Source: Shewanella marina JCM 15074 | GTDB taxonomy: Bacteria > Pseudomonadota > Gammaproteobacteria > Enterobacterales > Shewanellaceae | NCBI RefSeq assembly: GCF_000614975.1 | Contig: NZ_BALM01000026.1 | Span: 1 to 59,823 of the forward strand | Direction: 5' to 3' | Length of the DNA stretch: 59,823 nucleotides | In this document: positions 29,386-38,424 of the stretch, in pieces | Numbering within the stretch: the stretch's first letter is position 1 | How the letters are laid out: each line of letters starts with the position of its first letter | The notes under the pieces: model-generated | Told to the model about the DNA's origin: nothing | The model's input: only the letters and a program-made list of their open reading frames with translations | Database searches by the model: none | Translations under genes and position numbers: made by a program

Positions 29386-30414
29386 TTAATGTGGAATAAA
29401 GGCGATACCAAATGGATTATTACCTACTTCAATTTCCTGTTTAAAAATGGGGGTGTGCTTAGGTCCATAAGTATCAAATACACTGACACTATTATTACTG
29501 CCTGAATGAGTAATATAAATCTTTGAACCGCCAGAAGTAACGACAAGATTATGGGCAACACCCGATAATGTATTGTCTCTGTCGATCACTTTTAAGCGTT
29601 TAGCATTAAGGGTGTTTAATGCATTTTGACCACCATCAGTAATGTTGGTTAGATAAAGTCGATTAGCCACATTAAATACACCATGAGCGCCTGTGACTTC
29701 GGTACTTTTTATAAAGCTTAAATTACTTTGACGTACTTTAGTGACGCTATTGGCTTCTTGAGACACAATAAATAATTGATGTTTATTGGCTGCAGATAAA
29801 AATAAGTGGGGATCACCTCCCACTTGGCTACGTGCGAGTTCTTGGCCATTTCTCGTATTGATTTTTATTACATAATCTTGGCTTGGTTGGCCATCAACAA
29901 AACTAACAAAAGCCTGTTTACCATTATCAGTTACCACAATGTCATGGGGTTTATAACCTTGGCTCACAATATCATCAGGAAGCGTTAAGGTTGAGATTAA
30001 ACTAAGGTTATTGGTATCAATAACACTTACCGTATTGTCAATATCATTATTTACCAGTAATAAATTTGCCTGTTTAGCTGCCCACATATGGAAGGCGCCT
30101 TGACCAATATTGATTGACGTTAAGTGATTAAACCCGTAGCTGTCATACACATGAACTTGATGGTTCGTCCGGTCACCAACAAAGACGCGATTATCTTTGT
30201 AAACAACATACATTGGCTCAGCGTTTTGGGGTAATTGAATCGTACGTTCGACTTGATCGGTATTGGTGTTAATGACTGATAATTGGCCGCTGGCTCGGTC
30301 AGCACTAACAATATGGCCTATATCATAATTTGTTACATTATTAGCTTCAGCATTGAGGTTGATGCTGGCACTAAAAAATAGTGATATAGCCGTCGCGTAA
30401 ATGGTCTTTAGCAT
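29386..30414 (-). CDS. Exported YVTN-type beta-propeller protein
   Basis: 342 residues with a Sec signal peptide (about 1-24, ending ASINLNAEA). The rest consists of YncE/YVTN-like blades, with recurring motifs such as VSADRASGQLSVINTNT, VFVGDRTNHQVHVYD, LLVNNDIDNTVSVIDTN and IYITHSGSNNSVSVFDT. Such periplasmic propellers often bind partner proteins or ligands, but no catalytic residues are seen. Divergent from the cytochrome b561 gene across a 171-bp gap, so the two may share a regulatory region. Confidence 0.8.
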   Translation of the reverse strand: MLKTIYATAISLFFSASINLNAEANNVTNYDIGHIVSADRASGQLSVINTNTDQVERTIQLPQNAEPMYVVYKDNRVFVGDRTNHQVHVYDSYGFNHLTSINIGQGAFHMWAAKQANLLLVNNDIDNTVSVIDTNNLSLISTLTLPDDIVSQGYKPHDIVVTDNGKQAFVSFVDGQPSQDYVIKINTRNGQELARSQVGGDPHLFLSAANKHQLFIVSQEANSVTKVRQSNLSFIKSTEVTGAHGVFNVANRLYLTNITDGGQNALNTLNAKRLKVIDRDNTLSGVAHNLVVTSGGSKIYITHSGSNNSVSVFDTYGPKHTPIFKQEIEVGNNPFGIAFIPH

Positions 30415-30585
30415 AGTCTATCCTTAGGAATTATAAACAAACCTAATAAAAACTAGTGGCTAATTATCACGAAATTATCACAAAAGTAAGACTTAAGTAT
30501 GGCGTTGCAGTTGTCTAATTGATGCGTTATGTTGTCATCCATTAGAAAATGTTAATGAGATTATCACCTTAGAAGGATAACTAGA

Positions 30586-31155
30586 ATGCAAGTTGATACG
30601 AAACAAAAACTCTCTAGCACATCGGTATGGTTGCATTGGATTATTGCCATTATGATCATTGGATTATTAATCGTTGGCGTCTATATGGAAGAAAACGAAG
30701 TGTATCGTTTATACCCGATCCATAAATCACTTGGCGTTATCGTATTTGGTTTTGTTATTCTCAGAGTCATATGGCGTATTAAAAATGGTTGGCCACAAAC
30801 GATTGGTCAACAAGCACAGTTGCTGCAGTTAGTCTCAAAAATTGTACATTATGTATTGATTATCGGCACTGTGTTGATGCCTATTTCTGGCATGTTGATG
30901 TCAGGTATGGGCGGTCATGGTATTAATGTATTTGGGCTTGAGTTATTGGCAACTAATCCCGATCCCCTCGATCCTAATAAAGTACTTCCTTTAAATGAGG
31001 AATTAGCTAAGGCTGGCCACAGAATGCATGGCGTCGTGGGTAATATTATGTTTGCGGCTATTGCACTGCATATTGCCGGTGCGTTAAAACATCACTTTAT
31101 TGATAAAGATGGCATTTTAAAACGTATGCTAGGCAAGCAGGTTGACGATAAATAG
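30586..31155 (+). CDS. Cytochrome b561 family protein
   Basis: 189 residues, four membrane helices. Candidate haem-b ligands are His17 (VWLHWIIAI), His46 (YPIHKSLG), His147 or His149 (AGHRMHGVVGNIMF) and His162 (ALHIAGALKHH), in the usual CybB-like positions. AGAAGGAT precedes the ATG. It moves electrons between the quinone pool and a periplasmic or soluble partner; superoxide:quinone oxidoreductase activity is known for E. coli CybB. Monocistronic, ended by a strong terminator. Confidence 0.88.
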   Translation: MQVDTKQKLSSTSVWLHWIIAIMIIGLLIVGVYMEENEVYRLYPIHKSLGVIVFGFVILRVIWRIKNGWPQTIGQQAQLLQLVSKIVHYVLIIGTVLMPISGMLMSGMGGHGINVFGLELLATNPDPLDPNKVLPLNEELAKAGHRMHGVVGNIMFAAIALHIAGALKHHFIDKDGILKRMLGKQVDDK

Positions 31156-31172
31156 GTCACGGTAGATATAGC

Positions 31173-31208
31173 GCCCTAGTACACCGTGGGTGTGTACTAG
31201 GGCTTTCT
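31173..31208 (+). terminator. Intrinsic terminator after cytochrome b561
   Basis: Perfect 12-bp stem GCCCTAGTACAC / GTGTACTAGGGC, 7-base loop, followed by TTTCTTG. It also lies just beyond the 3' end of the convergent fccA. Confidence 0.85.
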
Positions 31209-31226
31209 TGTGGAAGTTGGATCTTG

Positions 31227-33002
31227 TTATTGCTTAATAAAGTTTGCTGCTTGTTCACCAGCAATACGACCAAATACTACGGTATCGGCAATAGCATTAC
31301 CTGCTAAACGGTTACCGCCATGAACTCCGCCAGTCACTTCACCTGCTGCAAATAGCCCCTGAATAGGTTGATTTTTATCATTCAATACTTCTGTCAGTGG
31401 ATTAATTTTCAAACCGCCCATTGTATGATGCACCGCAGGTTTTACATTAACAGCGTAAACTGGGAATTGCAGATCGTCAGCCATATTTTTACGACCAAAG
31501 TCCGCATCCTTATGGTCAGCTTGAAACTGATTGTAGCGAGTTAATGCATTCGCCGCGGTTGTCGCATCCATTTGGGTTGCCTGTGCTAATTGTTGTGGAT
31601 TGTTCGCTTTATAAATTACGCCTAAATCCAGCATACCTTTTAATTGGCCTAAACGATTTAATACGGTTTCATCAAATACCAGCCATGCTGATTTGCCTTT
31701 TTGCGCCCAAATAGCTTCAGATACTTTATCCCGTGGGCCCATCTCATCGCAGAAACGTGCGCCATTGCTGTTAAGTAAGATTGCACCAGCGCCGCGAGCT
31801 GTACCCGAAATTACCATCTTACCTGCAGCAGCCGTTGGGAACGCTTGGATCTCTTTGATATCAACGGTAGCTGCACCTACTTCAGGCGCAAAGGTGAGAG
31901 CATCACCTACGTTGCCTGGGTTGTTAGTTGAAGCGACACCTTTAAGATCTGGGCGATATTTACTGACCAGTTGGTTATTTCGCGCAAACCCGCCTGAAGC
32001 GATAACAATGGCATCAGCATTTAGCATATGCACACCTGTGTGTTTGCCTTGCACCAGTAAGCCCGTAATTTTGCCATTTTTATCTTGCAGTAACTTCACC
32101 ACTTTACTGTTAGTACGAGTTTCAACGCCAAGTTTATGGGCTGTATCTTTTAAAGTATTAATAATTGCTGGGCCAGCTTTCGCACCGCCATTAGGGCGAT
32201 GTAAACGTTCTGCGTTATGACCACCTGCACTTGATGCAGAGCTTAAATCTGTTCCTTGTGCTTGAAGCCAATCAATGCCAGCACTGCCATTTTCGGTCAA
32301 GGTTTTGACCAGCGCTGGGTTATTAATATTATGGCCGCCCTTCATGGTGTCGTTATACCAAAGTTGTTTACTGTCTTTATAACCAAGCAAGGCTTGGGTT
32401 AGGGTTTCTGCCGCAGCCATACCGCCAGCAGCAAGCATACCGTTACCGCCAATATAGGGTTGTTTTTCAAGAATAATGACATCTTTTATACCATGTTGAC
32501 GTGCAGATATTGCTGCTGTATGACCCGCTGCACCTGCGCCAATCACGATTAATTGATGTTGTTCTAATGGTCCCCGTTTAAGCGCTTTATCGATCATTGC
32601 TTGCGTCACTTTAGGGTATTGATAAGTATCTTTAATGGTTTTGTCATTGCCAAATGGGATTTTGAATTCAGTTTTAAATGAATCATGGCAGGTTTGACAA
32701 ACCAGTACGGGTTGCTGGTGGCCAGAGTGACAACTGGTACATGAAATATCAATAAGATGACTCTTATGAGGTGACAAGGTATTTTTAGATTCAGCTGCTA
32801 GCTCAGCTAAATTACCATGACAGCTTTGACAAGCCGCATTTTCATGGGCTTCGGCATCCGTCACTTCAATTGGTTTGGTATGACAACTTTGACAATCGTT
32901 ACCTAATTGCTTGGTATGAAAGTTTGCCAAGGTGTCTGCATAGCCTGAGCTCGATATTAAAAAGATCGATACAGCTAACGGAATTAATTTCAGCTTTAAC
33001 AT
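31227..33002 (-). CDS. fccA: Periplasmic tetrahaem flavocytochrome c fumarate reductase
   Basis: 591 residues from the ATG at 33002 (GGTGAG upstream), close to the family's ~595; upstream in-frame starts would put about 50 residues before the signal peptide. Signal peptide ends at GYA (22). Four CXXCH haem sites start at Cys37, Cys58, Cys88 and Cys102. The flavin domain follows from about 145 (VIGAGAAGHTAAI), with GRKNMADD, HHTMGGLKINP and GEVTGGVHGGNRLAGNA near the end. It reduces fumarate to succinate in the periplasm with electrons from the CymA-type quinol pathway. This soluble form is typical of Shewanella. Divergent from a LysR gene across 118 bp. Confidence 0.94.
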   Translation of the reverse strand: MLKLKLIPLAVSIFLISSSGYADTLANFHTKQLGNDCQSCHTKPIEVTDAEAHENAACQSCHGNLAELAAESKNTLSPHKSHLIDISCTSCHSGHQQPVLVCQTCHDSFKTEFKIPFGNDKTIKDTYQYPKVTQAMIDKALKRGPLEQHQLIVIGAGAAGHTAAISARQHGIKDVIILEKQPYIGGNGMLAAGGMAAAETLTQALLGYKDSKQLWYNDTMKGGHNINNPALVKTLTENGSAGIDWLQAQGTDLSSASSAGGHNAERLHRPNGGAKAGPAIINTLKDTAHKLGVETRTNSKVVKLLQDKNGKITGLLVQGKHTGVHMLNADAIVIASGGFARNNQLVSKYRPDLKGVASTNNPGNVGDALTFAPEVGAATVDIKEIQAFPTAAAGKMVISGTARGAGAILLNSNGARFCDEMGPRDKVSEAIWAQKGKSAWLVFDETVLNRLGQLKGMLDLGVIYKANNPQQLAQATQMDATTAANALTRYNQFQADHKDADFGRKNMADDLQFPVYAVNVKPAVHHTMGGLKINPLTEVLNDKNQPIQGLFAAGEVTGGVHGGNRLAGNAIADTVVFGRIAGEQAANFIKQ

Positions 33003-33039
33003 TATACTCACCATTGTATTTATTTGTGTCTGAGCATAA

Positions 33040-33085
33040 TTGTCAAAAAAACTGTTACTGACAAAGCAAGAATATTGCGTTGTCA
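33040..33085. promoter_or_regulatory. Candidate LysR operator between fccA and its LysR neighbour
   Basis: TTGTCA (33040-33045) and TGACAA (33059-33064) form a dyad with 13 bases between, and TTGTCA recurs at 33080-33085. The array fits dual LysR-type binding in a 118-bp divergent promoter region. Confidence 0.45.
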
Positions 33086-33120
33086 GAATAGAAAACATCA
33101 CTTTAGGAATATAATGTCGC

Positions 33121-34047
33121 ATGAGAATCATTCCACCTATTAAATCTATCATTTACTTTGAGGCGGCAGCGAGATTACAAAGTTTTAAATTAGCGGCAGT
33201 TGAATTAAATGTCACCCCCGGCGCTATTAGTCATCAAATTAATGCATTAGAGCAATTTGTCGCACAAAAATTATTTGTTAGGGGAAGTCGTCAGGTTAAG
33301 CTAACTAACTGTGGAATAAGATATTATTCTAGAGTTTCAGTGATATTGCAGGAGATGGAAGAGGCCACCACAGATTTAGGTGTTGCCAGTAAAAGACCAT
33401 CAATAAAAATAGCTGTACCGCCTTCATTACTTAAAAATTGGTTATTACCGCACTTATTAACTTCACCGATTGATAATATAGAAAGTAATATAGAATTTAT
33501 TGATACATTAGATTATCTTGATTTTGGCAAGTGTGATTTAGATCTAGCAATTAGATATGGTTATGAAACATGGGATAGCCTTTATTCCGTTTATTTATTT
33601 AATGAACAGATGATCCCAGTTTGTCATCCTGATTATTTAGAGACTAATTATATAAATTTAGAACAAGAATTTATTGATAACCATACGCTGATTTATACCA
33701 ATAATAGATTAGTGCAGTGGGATGTGGTTATGCAAAATCTTGGTTTAATTAGAAAGTCATGCCAGCGTAAATTAATATTTCAAAACTCAATTCAGGCGAT
33801 AGAGGCTGCATTACAAGGTGCTGGAGTTGCTTATATTAATCGTACTTTAATTCAAAAAGAGTTAGCGACGGGCCGACTTATACAGCCTTTTAATATTGAG
33901 ATGCCTGAACATAAGTCACCCGCGTATCATTTAGTCAGTACCTATGAGCATATGCAAGATAGTTCAACTGCTGCGGTCTATCAGGCGATTTTGAGTTTTT
34001 GTAAGCCGATGCGATTAGTCACATCATCTGCCGTTGCCACGGCATAA
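33121..34047 (+). CDS. LysR family transcriptional regulator (GcvA-like)
   Basis: 308 residues. N-terminal HTH (about 8-65: FEAAARLQSFKLAAVELNV, TPGAISHQINALE) and a co-inducer domain to about 295. The opening PPIKSIIYFEAAARLQSF is typical of the GcvA/AmpR branch. Divergent from fccA with likely operators between them, so control of fumarate reductase is the simplest reading. The effector is unknown. Confidence 0.88.
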   Translation: MRIIPPIKSIIYFEAAARLQSFKLAAVELNVTPGAISHQINALEQFVAQKLFVRGSRQVKLTNCGIRYYSRVSVILQEMEEATTDLGVASKRPSIKIAVPPSLLKNWLLPHLLTSPIDNIESNIEFIDTLDYLDFGKCDLDLAIRYGYETWDSLYSVYLFNEQMIPVCHPDYLETNYINLEQEFIDNHTLIYTNNRLVQWDVVMQNLGLIRKSCQRKLIFQNSIQAIEAALQGAGVAYINRTLIQKELATGRLIQPFNIEMPEHKSPAYHLVSTYEHMQDSSTAAVYQAILSFCKPMRLVTSSAVATA

Positions 34048-34065
34048 TAAATGACGCAATAAAAT

Positions 34066-34097
34066 AAAGGCCATTAACGTTATCATTAATGGCCTTT
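34066..34097. terminator. Bidirectional terminator between LysR and torA-like genes
   Basis: Perfect 12-bp stem AAAGGCCATTAA / TTAATGGCCTTT with an 8-base loop between two convergent genes. Confidence 0.85.
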
Positions 34098-34118
34098 ATA
34101 AGCTGGAGCAAGATTCTA

Positions 34119-36587
34119 TTATTGATGAATACTCATCATCATTGCACCTTTCGGTGGAGTGAAAGCATCCATCGTTAATTCAGGACCAGTGTATTTTTCA
34201 ATCACCACTAATGAAGAGTTAGGCGCGCAGCCATTGGCTAAGCGCGAAGTGGGAATGTCGCTGGTTAATACGTTGCAATTACCATTTTTACAAATGTCGT
34301 GCTGTTTATCCATGTTGAGCCATGCCCCTTCATGGACACAAACGGTGCCTTGCTTAATACCATCTGTGACTAACGCGCCAGTTAAAATCTTACCTCGGCT
34401 ATTAGAGACGCACACAAGATCGCCTGACTCAATTTCATGAGCTTTAGCATCATCTGGATGGATGATGATAGGTTCTCTATCGGCAATGGCGTACTGTTTA
34501 CGCAAGCGTGAATAGTTGAGCTGACTGTGTAATCTATCTGCCGCATGAGAAGTAATTAAGTGCAGCATGTTGGGATTATGATTTTGTTGCCATTCAGTTG
34601 GCACTAACCAAGTAGGGTGGCCGGGACAATCATCATAGTGGTAGCTTGCAATGGTTTCAGAAAATATCTCGATTAAGCCACTTTCGGTGCCGAGAGAGTT
34701 CATCATTGGATCTTGGCGGAAGCTTTCATAAGTGACAAATTTAGCACTCTTTGGATTCCATTTCATGGTCAATATTTCATGCTTAACCCAGAAGTGCTCA
34801 AAATCAGGCATGTGAACACCTTGGGCATCAGCCATTTTTTTAGCGCGGTTATAAAACTCTTGAAGCCATTGAATATCGGTTTTATTTTCACGGTAAATTT
34901 GACGACCATTTTTGACCAATAACTCTGCTAAATCGGCAAAGACATCCATATCGTTACGAGACTCAAATAGTGGTTCAACAATCTTCTGCATCGGCACGAT
35001 ATTTTGATTACTGTAATCTCCCGTCATGGTCATATCATCACGTTCATATGAGGTCGTAATCGGTAACACGATATCAGCATAACGAGTCGTAGAGGCCCAA
35101 TAAGGATCTGAGACTACAATTAATTCAGGTTTTTGCCATGCTTTGATTAGGCGGTTGAGGTTTTGATTATGGGTAAATGGCGAACCACCGGCCCACCAAA
35201 TCATCTTGATATTAGGCCATTTTTTAATGGCACCATTATTTTGATATTCTTCACCAGGATGCTCAAGGGCTTCAATAATTGAGCCGACAGGAATGGTATT
35301 TAAGGCGCCGCCCATATCCCAGTTATTAGCACCGGCGGTGGCTTTATTAATGACAGGTGAAATGGTTGGCAGAACGCCAGCAATACGGGTTGGATTACCA
35401 CCATTAGCATAGTGATACGACAGACCAAAACCACCACCAGCAAGGCCAATTTGACCAACCATTGCCGCAAGCGTTACGAGCATCCAGTGGCGCTGTTCAC
35501 CATATTGTTGACGCTGCATGCCCCAACCAGCCATCAGCATGGTTCTGTTTTTACAAAATAGCTCGGCTAATTGTTCTAATTGACTGGCTGGTACTTGGCA
35601 GATCTCTGCAGCCCATTGTGGTGTTTTAGCAATACCGTCACTTTTACCCAATAGATATTGTTCAAATTTAGTATAACCAACGGTGTATTTTTTTAAGAAA
35701 GCTTTATCGTGTAGATTATGTTTGACCATATGGTAGGCAATGCCTAGCATCATCGCCACATCGGTATTTGGAATGGGGGCAATCCACTGCGCTTTATCAC
35801 CAAAAAAGTCAGCTGTTTCATTACGTAATGGGTCAATAACCAATATTTTTTTATTGGTTTTTTTCAGTTCGTTAAAGAAAGCTAAGCCACTTTCATCAGA
35901 ACTGGTCCAAGCAATTCTTAAGGTATTAAGTGGGTTGGCGCCCCAAATAACCACCACATCACTCGATTCAAGTACGACAGGGAATGCTGTTTGCTGGTCA
36001 TATACCGCAATTGAGCCTACCACGTAAGGCATAATGACTTGCGCTGCACCAGTTGAATAATCACCAAAGTGGCTAGAGTAACCGCCAGCCATGCCCATAT
36101 AACGACTCAGTAGCGTTTGTGCTTGATGAAGAACACCGCTTGAACGCCAACCATAAGAACCCGCATAAATGGATTCGTTGCCATATTTTTTACGAATACG
36201 CATGTGATGCTGATGGATTAATTCCAATGCCTGTTGCCAGCTCACTCGAACAAATTCGTCATTACCACGGTTACCATCGGGTTGCTCAGGGTTGGCCAAA
36301 TAGCCTTTACGCACCATTGGGTATTGCACCCTTGCTTGAGTATAAACTTGATCATGCACGACAAGTTGTAGCGCATTAGGCATATTAGATGGTAAGGCGC
36401 CAGTAGAAGATTGAATACCTTGTTCATTAACTTTGACAATAAGCGGTCCCCAGTGCGCCGCATTGATAATGGAACGGCCTGGCATACCTTCAGCAAAAGA
36501 GGTGACAGGGATTAAGCTCGATATAGTGAGGCCACAAGCGGTTAAGCCGACCCCTTTAATAAAATCACGACGAGAGAAATTTTGCAT
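34119..36587 (-). CDS. torA: Tat-exported molybdopterin S/N-oxide reductase (TorA/DorA type)
   Basis: 822 residues. The Tat signal is [17 protein letters not shown] (about 5-21), cleaved after about 32. The mature enzyme has GSYGWRSSG, then [15 protein letters not shown], where the Ser of DYSTG is the expected molybdenum ligand in this family; no N-terminal Fe-S cluster Cys set is present, as expected for the Ser-ligand DMSOR family. VIWGANP and [14 protein letters not shown] are also typical. It reduces TMAO, DMSO or related S/N-oxides in the periplasm. The Tyr-Gly-Trp in GSYGW is a feature I associate with DMSO rather than TMAO reductases, so the symbol is provisional. 12 bp after a TorC-like cytochrome gene. 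Confidence 0.85.
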   Translation of the reverse strand: MQNFSRRDFIKGVGLTACGLTISSLIPVTSFAEGMPGRSIINAAHWGPLIVKVNEQGIQSSTGALPSNMPNALQLVVHDQVYTQARVQYPMVRKGYLANPEQPDGNRGNDEFVRVSWQQALELIHQHHMRIRKKYGNESIYAGSYGWRSSGVLHQAQTLLSRYMGMAGGYSSHFGDYSTGAAQVIMPYVVGSIAVYDQQTAFPVVLESSDVVVIWGANPLNTLRIAWTSSDESGLAFFNELKKTNKKILVIDPLRNETADFFGDKAQWIAPIPNTDVAMMLGIAYHMVKHNLHDKAFLKKYTVGYTKFEQYLLGKSDGIAKTPQWAAEICQVPASQLEQLAELFCKNRTMLMAGWGMQRQQYGEQRHWMLVTLAAMVGQIGLAGGGFGLSYHYANGGNPTRIAGVLPTISPVINKATAGANNWDMGGALNTIPVGSIIEALEHPGEEYQNNGAIKKWPNIKMIWWAGGSPFTHNQNLNRLIKAWQKPELIVVSDPYWASTTRYADIVLPITTSYERDDMTMTGDYSNQNIVPMQKIVEPLFESRNDMDVFADLAELLVKNGRQIYRENKTDIQWLQEFYNRAKKMADAQGVHMPDFEHFWVKHEILTMKWNPKSAKFVTYESFRQDPMMNSLGTESGLIEIFSETIASYHYDDCPGHPTWLVPTEWQQNHNPNMLHLITSHAADRLHSQLNYSRLRKQYAIADREPIIIHPDDAKAHEIESGDLVCVSNSRGKILTGALVTDGIKQGTVCVHEGAWLNMDKQHDICKNGNCNVLTSDIPTSRLANGCAPNSSLVVIEKYTGPELTMDAFTPPKGAMMMSIHQ

Positions 36588-36599
36588 AACTAAACCACT

Positions 36600-37159
36600 C
36601 TATTTATGGATAGCGTTGTATTGGTAATATGAGGTTAATAATTGCAATTGAGCTTGGGTTAAATCGGTTCTGCCTCCCATACTTTTAACCACTGAAGGCC
36701 ATGCGTTAACAGACATTTGAGTAGGTACTGGTGCGGCGTGACAAACAGAGCATGATCTGTCTTTGAGTTGAGCTGCTTCAGTCCATAATTGTTGTTGCTG
36801 AGCAGTGACTTGATTAGGTATTTGGGCGGTTAAGGTGACAGAGTGCCATTGATTGCCATAGGCATCCGTAAAAGCTTTACCTGTTTTAAGTGCTTTTACA
36901 CCATCAGCATTAAGTGTGGCCAATACAATACGTTGCTTAGCACCTAAAAAGATGACTTGGTTATTACCAGCAGGTTGTACTCCAGAGATCTCAATTTTTA
37001 GTTGTTGACCATTTTTGGATAATTCAGTTAATGGCGCGCAATATGAATAGTACCTACGTTAGCAAGTGTCATATCTGTCATCGGATAAACGGTAGTATTG
37101 GTTGAGGCAACCGCGGCGCCAGAGAGCAACATGGTCAGTAAAAGAAGCGATGGTTTCAT
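36600..37159 (-). pseudogene. TorC-tail-like monohaem cytochrome c, one-base frameshift
   Basis: From the ATG at 37159 a signal peptide (MKPSLLLLTMLLSGAAVAS) and about 20 residues are read before a TAA. The second frame continues as YCAPLTELSKNGQQLKIEIS through one haem site CSVCH with AAP after it, and ends at 36600. The join near 37038-37058 is one base short. The C-terminal ~110 residues resemble the final monohaem domain of TorC/TorY (VTLTAQIP, CSVCHAAP, W..VVKSM..RT.LT..Q...L..Y.QYN); the tetrahaem NapC-like part is absent. As partner of the molybdoenzyme 12 bp downstream it would be a minimal electron donor. Real gene death or sequencing error are both possible. The 269 bp upstream hold no motif I recognise. 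Confidence 0.75.
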
Positions 37160-37428
37160 AGAATGCCTATCAATGATGGAAGTGGATACATGGCAGTTAA
37201 CCGATGCTGTATTCCACTAAAAGTTGTATCAATATCAGGATATTGGAACGATCAATGGCATCATTCAATGAGAATTTTATTAAATAAAGTCAATGGTAAT
37301 AGGTAATCTTTAACGGGGAAGATGAGAGCTTTGTCACGCTTAAAATATCGGTAGAGTGGTATGGGAAATCGCCGTGTTATAACTGCAAATGATTAACTTC
37401 ACTTCATTAATTTACAATATCGTCTTAC

Positions 37429-38271
37429 TTATTGCAGTTGGGCAAAATCATGACAGCAATTTATCACGGATTGGATCATCGGATTACTGCTATTAGGTTT
37501 AATGACTAAACCAATAGCTTGTTTAAAACGAAAGTGATTAATTGGTTTTAAACTTAATTCAGTTGATTTTTTAATTTCATCCCAATCCGGAACGAGTGCG
37601 GCACCAACCCCTGCGGTGACCAATGGCCAAGCATAATCTAGGGTACGAATATTAGCTCTGACTGTAAAACTGATCCCTTGTTGTTGCATTAATTCCTTTA
37701 GCTGATCCAATGCTTTACAAGGTTCGCGGTTAATAAACGGTAATCCAGCTAGATCGCTAATCTTGATGGTGGCTTGATGGGCTAACGGCCAGTGTTGAGG
37801 AAGGGCGAGTTGATAGGTGTCTTGCCAAATAGTAACAAATTGGTCGCTGCTACTCAGCGCGCTAGAGGACATAAATTTAGCATCACAAGGTTCATCTGGG
37901 TCAACTAAGGTTAATTCTAGATTTTCGATGTGTTGCGCTAAATATTGCAGTAATCGACTCATTCGAATTGCGCCCATTGAGCGCATAATGCCAAGTCTTA
38001 ATGGGGTGGTGAATGTTTGCTGCTGGAATTGCTGCATGATCTGTTTTTCTTGCTCTATTAACGCTTTAGCTTTGGGGTATAACTCAGTCGCAGCGGGGGT
38101 TGGCAATACGCCGCGGGCATGACGGATAAACAGTTGGCAATGAAGAGATTGTTCCAAGGTCTGAATAGCCGAGCTAATTGAGGGCTGTGAAATAAAGCAA
38201 TGTTTTGCTGCTGCGCTCACACTGCCTTGCTCATATACGACTAAAAAATATTTTAGTGCACGTAACTCCAT
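37429..38271 (-). CDS. LysR family regulator, divergent from the aminomutase operon
   Basis: 280 residues from the ATG at 38271 (GGGTGG upstream); a GTG three codons earlier is less likely. HTH at about 1-60 (ALKYFLVVYEQGSVSAAAKHCFISQPSISSAIQTLEQSL, read in two halves), effector domain after. Only 153 bp separate it from the radical SAM gene on the other strand, and that gap holds a TATAG-N7-CTATA dyad. It very probably controls the operon; the inducer would be a pathway intermediate. Confidence 0.88.
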   Translation of the reverse strand: MELRALKYFLVVYEQGSVSAAAKHCFISQPSISSAIQTLEQSLHCQLFIRHARGVLPTPAATELYPKAKALIEQEKQIMQQFQQQTFTTPLRLGIMRSMGAIRMSRLLQYLAQHIENLELTLVDPDEPCDAKFMSSSALSSSDQFVTIWQDTYQLALPQHWPLAHQATIKISDLAGLPFINREPCKALDQLKELMQQQGISFTVRANIRTLDYAWPLVTAGVGAALVPDWDEIKKSTELSLKPINHFRFKQAIGLVIKPNSSNPMIQSVINCCHDFAQLQ

Positions 38272-38316
38272 CGATACCACCCTTGTATATGCAATATATA
38301 GCGATAGTTATTAAGC

Positions 38317-38333
38317 TATAGTCTTAGTCTATA
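38317..38333. promoter_or_regulatory. Candidate LysR operator for the aminomutase operon
   Basis: TATAG (38317-38321), 7-base spacer, CTATA (38329-38333), in the divergent region between the LysR gene and the radical SAM gene. Half-sites GATAG/CTATA nearby (38302-38320) suggest more than one binding position. Confidence 0.4.
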
Positions 38334-38424
38334 CATAACATAAAAATAACATATTTCACATTAAGCCATATAATTATTAAGGTTATTGCTGTTTATTTTC
38401 TATTCAATATTGGCAGGAAACAGC

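Noticed and set aside
31693..32220. 175-residue plus-strand open frame opposite fccA
   Set aside because: Antisense shadow of the flavin domain; no ribosome site and no protein-like character. The same holds for the 154-residue frame opposite int at 52279-52743.
36119..36627. Several 60-90 residue frames on both strands within the torA-like gene
   Set aside because: Out-of-frame shadows of a highly conserved enzyme; no independent support.
37041..37050. Tor box (CTATTCATAT on the minus strand, one change from the TorR consensus)
   Set aside because: It lies within the coding part of the TorC-like gene, not upstream of it, and is single; chance match.
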